Shown: positions 26,101 through 38,100 of the stretch, one piece after another
How the letters are laid out: the number at the start of each line of letters is the position of its first letter
How positions within the stretch are numbered: position 1 is the first letter of the stretch
Origin: Owenia fusiformis
Lineage: Eukaryota > Annelida > Polychaeta > Sabellida > Oweniidae
Length of the DNA: 64,000 nucleotides
NCBI GenBank assembly: GCA_903813345.2
Contig: CAIIXF020000009.1
Coordinates: 36,265,759 to 36,329,758 of the forward strand
Reading direction: 5' to 3'
Notes under the pieces: model-generated
Databases searched by the model: none
The model's input: only the letters and a program-made list of their open reading frames with translations
Told to the model about the DNA's origin: nothing
Translations under genes and position numbers: made by a program

Positions 26101-29100
26101 CATTTATTTTCATCAACAGCAAATCCATAATCACATCGAAGTTGACAACTGGCTATCTTCTCACCACACTCCAAGGGGTACTTTCTGCATTCACAATGGG
26201 GACAGTTGTTGTCATCAACCTCAAACCCAAACTCACAATTTTTTTGGCAGCTTACAATGTTCTCTCCACAAGTAGGATTTTGTTTACATTCACAGGTATC
26301 ACACCCGTTGGCGTCAGTTTTAAACCCATGTTCACAATGCATCATACACATAACAGGGGAACACTCGGGTGGCGATTGGCACTCACAAATTTCGCATCCA
26401 TTAATGTCAGTTTTAAACCCATGTTCACAGTGCATTCTGCATCTGATTGATGGACATTGAATTGCTGGTGGGGATCGACACTCACAGAATTCACAGCCTG
26501 CACTGTTTCGTTTGAAGCCATGTTGACAAAACATTTTGCATCTTACTGGGCTACATGTAGGTGGCACTGTAGTGAAGTCATTAATCTGTGTTACTGGAAT
26601 TGGGGCTGAAAACAGATTAGGAAGAATTAGATAATTTGTATTTCAAAACAAAACAAAATAAGGTAACCATGATGTAATAATGGATTGAAAACAAATTCAT
26701 TTTATGAAAAGGTTTTCTTACCTTTGCATTGACACAGTGGGCAGTTATTCTCATCAACTTCAAATCCATCCTCACAGTGAAGATGGCAAGCTGGAATGTT
26801 GTCTCCACAGATAGCAGGGTAGGGTCTGCATTCACATTTAGGGCAGCCATTGTTGTCTGTTGTAAACCCATGTTCACAGTACATTGAACAAATAATAGGT
26901 GAACACTCTGGTGGTGATTGGCATTCGCAGATTTCACATCCGTTAACATCAGTTTTATACCCATGTTCACAGTACATTCTGCATCTGACTGGAGGGCATT
27001 CAATTTCTGGTGGGGATTGGCATTCGCAGATTTCACATCCGTTAACATCAGTTTTATACCCATGTTCACAGTACATTCTGCATCTGACTGGAGGGCATTC
27101 AATTTCTGGTGCTGATTGGCATTCGCAGATTTCACATCCGTTAACATTAGTTTTATACCCATGTTCACAGTACATTCTGCATCTGACTGGAGGGCATTCA
27201 ATTTCTGGTGGTGATTGGCATTCACAGATTTCACATCCGTTAACATCAGTTTTATACCCATGTTTGCAATACATTCTGCATCTGACTGGTGGGCATTCAA
27301 TTTCTGGTGGTGATAGGCATTCGCAGATTTCACATCCTGCACTGTTTCGTTTGAAGCCATATTGACAGAACATTCTACATCTCACTGGGGCACACGTAGT
27401 TTGCACGGTAGTCAAGTCATTAATCTGTGTTACTGGAATTGGGGCTGAAAATAGACGAAAAATTATTATCTATTTTATTCTTTTATACACCATTAAAATA
27501 AGGTCACTATTATGTTATAATGGACAAAATCAAACTTATATCAAGAAAACACTTTCTTACCTTTGCATTGACACAGTGGGCAGTTATTCTCATCAACTTC
27601 AAATCCATCCTCACAGTGAAGATGGCAAGCTGGAATGTTGTCTCCACAGATAGCGGGGTAGGGTCTGCATTCACATTTAGGGCAGCCATTGTTGTCTGTT
27701 TTAAGGCCATGTTCACAGTTAATCAAGCACATTGGAATGTTGTCTCCACAGATAGCTGGGTAGGGTCTGCATTCACATTTAGGGCAGCCATTGTTGTCTG
27801 TTTTAAGGCCATGTTCACAGTTAATCAAGCACATTGGAATGTTGTCTCCACATATAGCAGGGTAGGGTCTGCATTCACATTTAGGGCAGCCATTGTTGTC
27901 TGTTTTAAGGCCATGTTCACAGTTAATCAAGCACATTGGAATGTTGTCACCACAGATCGCTGGGTAGGGTCTGCATTCACATTTGGGGCAGCCATTGTTG
28001 TCTGTTTTAAGGCCATTTTCACAGTTTAGCAAGCACATTGGAATGTTGTCACCACAGATCGCTGGGTAGGGTCTGCATTCACATTTAGGGCAGCCATTGT
28101 TGTCTGTTTTAAGGCCATTTTCACAGTTTAGCAAGCACATTGGAATGTTGTCTCCACAGATAGCAGGGTAGGGTCTGCATTCACATTTAGGGCAGCCATT
28201 GTTGTCTGTTTTCAACCCATGTTCACAGTTAATCAAGCACATTGGAATGTTGTCTCCACAGATAGCAGGGTAGGGTCTGCATTCACATTTAGGGCAGCCA
28301 TTGTTGTCTGTTTTCAACCCATGTTCACAGTTAATCAAGCACATTGGAATGTTGTCTCCACATATAGCAGGGTAGGGTCTGCATTCACATTTAGGGCAGC
28401 CATTGTTGTCTGTTTTAAGGCCATGTTCACAGTTAATCAAGCACATTGGAATGTTGTCACCACAGATCGCTGGGTAGGGTCTGCATTCACATTTAGGGCA
28501 GCCATTGTTGTCTGTTTTAAGGCCATTTTCACAGTTTAGCAAGCACATTGGAATGTTGTCACCACAGATCGCTGGGTAGGGTCTGCATTCACATTTAGGG
28601 CAGCCATTGTTGTCTGTTTTAAGGCCATTTTCACAGTTTAGCAAGCACATTGGAATGTTGTCTCCACAGATAGCAGGGTAGGGTCTGCATTCACATTTAG
28701 GGCAGCCATTGTTGTCTGTTTTCAACCCATGTTCACAGTTAATCAAGCACATTGGAATGTTGTCTCCACAGATAGCAGGGTAGGGTCTGCATTCACATTT
28801 AGGGCAGCCATTGTTGTCTGTTGTAAACCCATGTTCACAGTACATTGAACAAATCATAGGTAAACACTCTGGTGGGGATTGGCATTCGCAGATTTCACAT
28901 CCGTTAACATCAGTTTTATACCCATGTTCACAGTACATTCTGCATCTGACCGGAGGGCATTCGATTTCTTGTGTTGATTGGCATTCGCAGATTTCACAGC
29001 CTGCACTGTTTCGTTTGAAGCCATATTGACAGAACATTCTACATCTCACTGGGGCACACGTAGTTTGCACGGTAGTCAAGTCATCAATCTGAGTTACTGG

Positions 29101-32100
29101 AACTGGAGCTAAAAACAGACAAGAAATAATTATCTATTTTATTCTTTTTACACCATTAAAATAAGGTCACTATTTTGTAATAATGGACAAAATCAAACTT
29201 ATATAAAAAAACGCTTTCTTACCCTTGCATTGGCACAGTGGGCAGTTATTCTCATCAACTTCAAATCCATCCTCACAGTGAAGATGGCAAGCTGGAATGT
29301 TGTCTCCACAGATAGCGGGGTAGGGTCTGCATTCACATTTAGGGCAGCCATTGTTGTCTGTTTTAAGGCCATGTTCACAGTTAATCGAGCACATTGGAAT
29401 GTTGTCACCACAGATCGCTGGGTAGGGTCTGCATTCACATTTAGGACACCCATTGTTGTCTGTTTGAAGGCCATGTTCACAGTTAATCAAGCACATTGGA
29501 ATGTTGTCTCCACAGATCGCTGGGTAGGGTCTGCATTCACATTTAGGGCAGCCATTGTTGTCTGTTTGAAGGCCATGTTCACAGTTAATCAAGCACATTG
29601 GAATGTTGTCTCCACAGATCGCTGGGTAGGGTCTGCATTCACATTTAGGGCAGCCATTGTTGTCTGTTTGAAGGCCATGTTCACAGTTAATCAAGCACAT
29701 TGGAATGTTGTCTCCACAGATCGCTGGGTAGGGTCTGCATTCACATTTAGGGCAGCCATTGTTGTCTGTTTTAAGGCCATGTTCACAATTAATCAAGCAC
29801 ATTGGAATGTTGTCACCACAGATCGCTGGGTAGGGTCTGCATTCACATTTAGGACACCCATTGTTGTCTGTTTGAAGGCCATGTTCACAGTAAATCAAGC
29901 ACATTGGAATGTTGTCTCCACAGATCGCTGGGTAGGGTCTGCATTCACATTTAGGGCAGCCATTGTTGTCTGTTTTAAGGCCATGTTCACAGTTAATCAA
30001 GCACATTGGAATGTTGTCACCACAGATCGCTGGGTAGGGTCTGCATTCACATTTAGGACACCCATTGTTGTCTGTTTGAAGGCCATGTTCACAGTAAATC
30101 AAGCACATTGGAATGTTGTCTCCACAGATCGCTGGGTAGGGTCTGCATTCACATTTAGGGCAGCCATTGTTGTCTGTTGTAAACCCATGTTCACAGTTTA
30201 TCTGACAATGTGGAATATTTGCACATGGGTCATTGGTCGTTTCTGAAACAGGAGGAAGAATTATTGTTTATTATTAAAGATTGTGGCATATGCCTCTCAA
30301 ATAATGTAAGTTGATAATTGCTTCACCCCATTGTCTTTAATACATCAAATATTTGACTAATAAGAGATTAATGCCTCTCAGTCCCAAAAACAGAAATTTA
30401 TTTAAATAATTTATTTAAATTTATTAAATTTATTTTAATTTTATTATTTTGGTAAACCATAATTTTTAAGTCACAAGAACCAAATGGAAAAAAATCAAAA
30501 TTCAAGTCAACTATTCATGTACAATACTGAGTTATACTTTTGTAAAAATGTATCGAGCATGTTCATATTACATAAATCAGCTTTAATATTTGAAAGAACC
30601 TCCAATTTACCTTCAATTGGTGCTGAATAAACTGCTCCTATTAACCATGCCACTGCAATTGAAATTATATAGGTCTTCATTGTGTCTCTCTCAGATCTTT
30701 ATATGATACTTAATATCAAAGCTGTTCAAAAATTCTTTATTGCTGTCACAGTGTGTTTTGCGATGTTCTGTTGTGGACCCACTGTGGCTCCTCTTTTTAT
30801 ACCTTTTTGCCATGTTTGTTTTTGTTTTCTGCCTTCATATAATAGGAAGCTGATGTCGTGGATAGATAGCATGTATTGGTGATTAATGTTGATTTAGTGC
30901 AGTCTTGAAGTTTCTTTTGTTGGTTTCGTGATCTTTGAACACCGGTTCTAATCTGGTATTGGTGGTTTTAGAATCTCATGACGTATTATGTGCACTTGAA
31001 CATGGCCAAACTCAAATATTTTAGTGTCATTCAGTCTTGTATTTTTGACATTAGTTAAAGATTAACTTAAGCAATACAAACATAGATGTTATTGATTTTT
31101 AATTTTTTGTCTAAGTGTCTTATTTTGACAATTTAATATCCATCCCTTCCAATATTTCTAATTAAAAATAGCTCATTAACCGATGCTCTTGCCAATGAAA
31201 TCCAGGCTAGCTTTGGTAAAATTTTACAGTATTCTGTACTTTGGGAATATTGCTCCCTCAAGTCCTTTTTTTATTATTCTATGTTCTATTTAATTTAAAA
31301 ATAGGATTGTCACAAGATTATTCTTATTTGTGAGGGAGAGGAGAAGAATGTTTTGACAATTTGGTACCAGCCACCATCCTGTACCAGATTTTACTTGGTA
31401 CCTTGAGTTGTAAATCATAAACAGATTGATTTACGAACACACAAAGTTGGCACACCTAAAAGTTTTATATCGGTCAGTACAGTACATGTATTGGTAAATA
31501 TGTGTAGTTGTACATAGAGAATATGTTTGTTCTAGAGTGGTTTGTCATGTTTTGAACAAACACATTGTTTGTTGTTTGTGGCATTGTATCACTGCTGAGG
31601 CTACATACATATTTATCTTCTGCAAAAATACTTTAAAACAATGTGTCTCATTTATGAATGTTGCTCGTCTCTTTAGATATTAGTTCTGTTGAATTGCAAT
31701 GTTTCAGCTCTTCATAACAGAGAGAGAGATGGGATGACAATAAACAGTATTAATACTTGGTTCTTCATAAGTTTTTCTGCATAATTCTTTGGTTAAACAT
31801 GTATTCAATCAGAATATCCAATCAGAAACTAAATTTTCTGTCTAGGAATAGCTACTTCCATATCTTGTCTGATATTCAGAGAATTGAGTACCTAGTCAGA
31901 AAGCATTCTCTCTTGCAACTCTGTATCTAAAATAGTGAATTGAAAATTACCATATACCCACTTGAAAATTTGTATGAAACATGGATCTAAAAAGAGACGC
32001 TATCCAAATTTCAACATTTTTGTAAGAAAAAGTTGATTATGCTAGGTAGGTGGGTTTAAAAGATCAATTGATTCATGAAGAATGGCAGTGAAAAACAAAT

Positions 32101-35100
32101 CAGCATTATGATGGGAGGGAGAGAGGTTAGGCCATAATGAAATAAGCTTTACTTTTTCACAAATGTCAACATTTGAAGGCCATAACTCAGTTATGTCCAG
32201 TCTTTTATCCTTGTCCGTAGCCGGATTTTCCTGTTCAAATATTTGATTATTAACAGGGCATACTGCTCCTTCCCTTCTCTAAAGCATCAAACAGATCGCG
32301 ATTGTTTGCGTTTTTCTCCATTGTCGTTTACAGTATGCGAACGTTACAAAAAAGAACCAATACGTGAACAGCGATTATGACGTAGCGGGCAGATATACTA
32401 TATCTGCCCGCTCGGAGCGGGACGTAAAGCTATATCTGCCCGCTGATGAAAATATAAGTTTTTACAAACCGGCTTTATGTACCCGTAACACATCCAAGTA
32501 TGGGATAATAGGATATACTGACTGGAACATTGAATGATTTCTACAGAGATGTGCAACTCAGTAAAACACTCATATTTGCATATATGAGTTTGATGGGGAT
32601 GGGGATATGAAAGACCCTCTACTTATTTGTTGATCTTTGGCTTAGACTGCATTTTTGAACATGCCTGCGAGGAAGATTTTATTCCTAAAAATTAGCTAGA
32701 TTGTGGCTATATGTGCGAAATACCACTGTGTAAAACAAATAAATATTACACAACTGTATCAAATTCACTTTCACTACCGTCATACAAAAATAATATGCCC
32801 TTTATCTGAATGAAAGTGCATAAGCATTTGAAAGTGTATTGGTAACCCCCTAATACGGAACCTGCTGGTATAACCATTCCCCAATCAATCTTTTAGAAGT
32901 GCTGGCCCTGCTTAATCCTCATACAAAACATTATAGTTGGTACTGCTTGTTTGTGCATTGTTGGATCTGTCCATATGTGTCAAAATAGTTCTTTGGCTTG
33001 TTTGTTTAGATTTTGTTGGTTCTCATCAATCAACATTGAATTTTGAAATAATTTCTTCTTGACGTTTAGAAGATTTGTATCGTCAAATAATTCAATATTT
33101 ATGTAATTTTAGAGCCAGGTACAATGCTGACACTTTGAAACGAGAGAGGGTTATTTTCTGATCTTTTTTATTACTTGTTTATTCAGCTTTTATGTTTGCC
33201 ATCAATCATAATTGAATTATGAAATTATTTTTATGGATACTTGACGATTTTAAGTGCCAAATAATTCAATATTAGGTAATGTCAGAGACAGGTACCCATT
33301 AAGACTGACAACCAAGGAGACGTTTACTGGAATGTTGAAAGTCAAATCATACATCATAAACGTATTGTTTAGTTTATATGGATAACGTCATAAAAACACA
33401 ATAAAATATAAGTTGAGGGTAATTTTTTGAAAATTGTCGCAATGTTACAATTTAGTTATTAACTTTTTGGCGTGGCAAAATATTTGACATTCTGATACTT
33501 CTAGGTTTATTATGAGGAATAATCAAAGGTTTATAAGGTTGAACAAAACAAGGTTAAACAATATTGAAAGAACCTTATCTAGCAATTATGGTGATACTAA
33601 CTGTACCTTGCTGCATCCTGCTCTGGAAAGGTGATAAGGATGTATTTATAGTGAGGTAGAGTTGAATAATGTAACAAACATAGATAATGGTAGTTATTAA
33701 GGCAAATGACATTTAAATCTATTAGTAATATAAGCATGTCCATATCCTTATAGCGAGTATTAGTTTTTGACTATATGCCATTAGGATTTGAAAAGTGAGT
33801 GCATCATGATTGACTGAACAATGGATGTCTTTGATTGTGATACTTCGGGTCTCCATAGTTCAAGTCTGATACACAAAATGTTGGCCTTTTAAAGACATGT
33901 TCTTGACATAGTAGATTTCCAAATTCCATTGTTTTAGGCATGCTGGCTATCCAAGCAGATTTATATTAACTTCCCAAGTGAGTTTTTTTTTTTTTTTAAA
34001 AGAATGCCTGATTATGAACTGATGATGTTGATGTGGTAGTCTATAGAATAATGTTTTCATTAGATACATGCAACTTGAATAGAATGCAGTTATGTACCTT
34101 GCATAGGCCAATAAATGAAATAAGATCTCATGATGCTTTTGTAATACATGAATGTAACATACACATTTCATATACTTTCAGGAACTCTTTGGTGCGTTGG
34201 GTCCACTTAAGTTTGCTAAGTTGATAAAGCGAGGAACTGCTAATGTAGTGTTTGTACGTAGAGAAGATGCTCTTACTGCAGTCAAGAAATATCACAATAG
34301 GGAACTTGATGGTAAGTATCCTTTATCCAAATCATTCACCACACTGCCCTCTGACTAGTTATAGATTTTACTGTTTTTATGTCACCATCAGTATTGGTGA
34401 CACATTGTTATAATCTCCAACTTTTTGTGGATGGTGTTTGGCATTTTGTTGCTTGTGGTTAGCGTTTGGCTTTTGGTGTCTGTAACAAATGGCAGGTGGT
34501 GACATTGTGCATGTTAATGCCTCAATGTAACCTCTTATGGAAGATATACCTTGAATGTGAAATGAGTGACAGCTACAAATTGGTAATAAATTAGACATTT
34601 TCCAAATACTTATTCTAATTGAATGGAGGTAAGATCAAAGAATTATTCTTAATACTAAGAGTGCCCATAAAGTCAAATTCTTGTCAAGGGTAGAAAGTAA
34701 AACATAAATGAAAAGTTTTTCCATTTTTCCAATGTAGACTAATTATGGAATGATTTGAATCAATAGATAGGATATGAACACAACTGCACAACATTCATAT
34801 CGTGAATGTGTTCTCTATTCATTTTAGGGAAGCCAATGCAGGTGACTCTGGTTGCATCTACACCCCCTAAGCCTGCCCAGTCATACCCTGCACCTGTAAA
34901 GAAAACACCCCAAAGGTAAGAAACCCAAGAATTTATTTTGTGTATCTTCTATGAAACTCTCTTCTGATGAAACTCTTGTTTCACAGGGTGGGCACGATCA
35001 GTGATATCAAAACTTTTTTTCTGATCTGGAAAAGTCAGAAAATACTAGTCTTTTCCTCCAAAATGACCAAGAATTTAATATTTTAAGTAAGTGAATTTTT

Positions 35101-38100
35101 TGAAAAGTTGAACTGAATTCAAGCTCAAACTGAAGATGCATGAAATGAGAAAATTATATCCATGTAATCCTTTGTCTCTTACTTATCTTTTTGCATTTTG
35201 GAAATTCACACTTAATTTAGGGTAAAGGCTGGAAATCTCAATCTGAAAGTGTCATTTCAACCCTGGTGTTCAATAGTAGATAGTTTCAAAACTAGGTTTT
35301 TGTTTTGCAAGATAATATAGTTTAAAACACAGTATAACATTTTAGTCATTTGCTAGATGCCTAAATATATAGTAACTGCTTTTCAGAAGTATGTTATATA
35401 TTGTGACTATAATTTTCAGATTATTTAAGAAATAAATATTTAAGAAATAGATTTCATTGTCATCAATTTCTTAATTGTTATGTCACCACCAAAAGTGGTG
35501 ACATATTGTTATGGTCTCCATTTTTTATGTCACCACCAAAAGTGGTGACATATTGTTATGGTCTCCGTTTTTATGTCACCACCAAAAGTGGTGACATATT
35601 GTTATGGTCTCCGTTTTTTTGCGACGGCGGTTGGCGTCCGGCGGTTGGCGTCCGGCGGTTGGCGTCCGGCGGTTGGCGTCCGGCGTCTGGCGGTTGGCGT
35701 CAGGCGTCTGTAACAATTTCTTACAACTTCCTATAACTTAACAAATAATGTTTAGACTGACTTCAATTTTTTTCTAAATCATCTACATGTTCTCAGAAGT
35801 TCAAATCTGACTTTAGATTTGACATTTGACCTTCAATGACCTTCTCAAAGTCAAAAAAGGTCAAAAAGGTCTTTTTCCAACTTGCTTCAAATTGACTAAA
35901 TTTTTTTTTCAAAATCATCTACATGTTCTCAGAAATTCAAATCTGACTTTAGATTTGACATTTGACCTTCAATGACCTTCTCAAGGTCAAAAAAGGTCAA
36001 AAAGGTATTTTTTCATCTTGCTTCAAATTGACTAAAAATGTTTTCAAAATCATCTACATCTTTTCAGAAATTCAAATATGACTTTAGATTTGACATTTGA
36101 CCTTTGACCTTCAATGACCTTCTCAAGGTCAAAAAAGGTCAAAAAGGTCTTTTTTCAACTTGCTTCAAATTGACTAATTTTTTTTCAAAATCATGTTCTC
36201 AGAAATTCAAATCAAATTTAGATTTGACATTTGACCTTTAATGACCTTCTCAAGGTCAAAAAAGGTCAAAAAGGTCTGTTTTCAACTTGCTTCAAATTGA
36301 CTAAGTTTTTTTTCAAAATCATCTACGTGTCCTCAGAAATTCAAATTTGACTTTAGATTTGACTTAAGATTTGACATTTGACCTTCAATGACCTTCTCAA
36401 AGTCAAAAAAGGTCAAAAAGGTCTTTTTTCAACTTGCTTCAAATTGACTAAATTTTTTTTTCAAAATCATCTACATGTTCTCAGAAATTCAAATCTGACT
36501 TTAGATTTGACATTTGACCTTCAATGACCTTCTCAATGTCAAAAAAGGTCAAAAAGGTATTTTTTCATCTTGCTTCAAATTGACTAAATTTTTTTTCAAA
36601 ATCATCTACATGTTCTCAGAAATTCAAATATGACTTTAGATTTGACTTTAGATTTGACATTTGACCTTCAATGACCTTCTCAAGGTCAAAAAAGGTCAAA
36701 AAGGTCTTTTTTCAACTTGCTTCAAATTGACTAATTTTTTCATTCAAAATCATCTACATGTTCTCAGAAATTCAAATCTGACTTTAGATTTGACCTTCAA
36801 TGACCTTCTCAAGGTCAAAAAAGGTCAAAAAGGTCTGTTTTCAACTTGCTTCAAATTGACCAAATTTCTTTTTCAAAATCATTTACATCTTTTCAGAAGT
36901 TCAAATTTGACTTTACAAGTTCTCAGAAATTCAAATCTGACTTAAGTTTGAACTCATAATATTGTGAGCAACTAGGTGGTGACATTTTGTCATGTTAATG
37001 CCTTGTTTTGAAAATTATAGTCCTCTCTATATGCAATACTGCTGTATCTCTTGCAGGATATGTTTTCATAACAAAACTGCATTAATGTGTTGTTTATGTG
37101 TCTGAAGTGTTGTGTGTATTTCTTGTAGTATTGAAAGTCCAGGGGTGTCTAAAGAAAGCACTCAGTCTGGTGGGGGTCCTTTAAAGTAAGTAATTGCATG
37201 GAATCTATTTTCAGCAACTCTGCTTCTTGCCTCAGTTTCTTATTACAGTAAAACCTGTCTAAGTGGAACACATTTGGAACCTCTAAAATATGTTCCAATT
37301 GGGAGGTGTTCCTCATACAGAGGGCCATTTAACATCAAGTCAGTTGGTCTTGGGACTCTGAAAAGTGTTCTTTATTTACCACATTGAACAAATTGTGCAT
37401 TAACACCCCAGTCACATTTCCTACGACAACCTTGCGGTCTATCATTTCTGCGGCCAGTAACATTTCTACGCTCGCCGTGGAATTTCTGCACTCTCATACT
37501 TTTGCAGTCACATTTCCCACGGCAGCCGCACGGTGAATTTTAAATTTCTGTTGATAAATAATACTTTTTTCATTTTATCTATATCGGGACAATTTATAAA
37601 TGTTATTCATAGTGCTAGGATGTAATATCAAATGAAAAGTGATCGTGAAACATTGACAAATAATGATTCAATCTTGTTGAGCCAGTTGATTTCCACGGGG
37701 ACCTCAGAAATGAACAAATATTATAACTCTGAGTTATAATTTCTACGGCGACCCTGCGGCCTGTAAAAAACTTGATACGCCATACGGAGGCCGCAAGGCG
37801 AAATACACTGATTTAATCGATCTGCGGTCGACGCACGGCCTCCGTACGACAAATGTGACTGGGGTGTTAGATAGAAATGGCAAAAAGTAATGGGAAAAAT
37901 GGGAAAATACCCTGTTATTCATGAGATTGAACATTTTGATTTGCTAACTACAAATGAATGATTCAAACATGTAAGACAAACCTCACCTATGCCATGAATT
38001 GTCAAAAGAGAATTTTGCACATACTTTAAAAACCTGCAGATAACACTGAAGATTATGTAGAAATTAACTTTAACTGAATGTATATTCATCATGTTGTTTC

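Larger units (their letters stand above)
35479..37002 (+). mobile_element. GTCACCACC-ended element with amplified interior, copy c (POLDIP3 intron 9)
   Basis: The left end TATGTCACCACCAAAAGTGG, then TGACATATTGTTATGGTCTC, is triplicated (35479, 35527, 35572). A 14-bp GC-rich minisatellite (35624-35712) and a roughly 130-bp tandem array (35740-36950) follow. The right end is AGGTGGTGACATTTTGTCAT at 36973, then GTTAATGCC. Other copies in this window are only 130-180 bp, so this copy grew by internal tandem duplication. Confidence 0.7.

Noticed and set aside
26617-27360. Minus-strand alternative frame with repeated MGIKLMLTDVKSAN
   Set aside because: It is a shifted frame over exon 4 of the antistasin-like gene and lacks cysteine periodicity.
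27561-30242. Regular repeats resembling a CRISPR or satellite array
   Set aside because: Units abut without unique spacers and encode six-cysteine domains in frame with spliced exons.
29230-30246. Long plus-strand frame (338 codons) with repeated AHWNVV(S/T)TD blocks
   Set aside because: It is the exact antisense of antistasin-like exon 2, where the minus strand has cysteine spacing, splice sites and a signal peptide. Similar plus-strand frames at 26850-28539 are rejected for the same reason.
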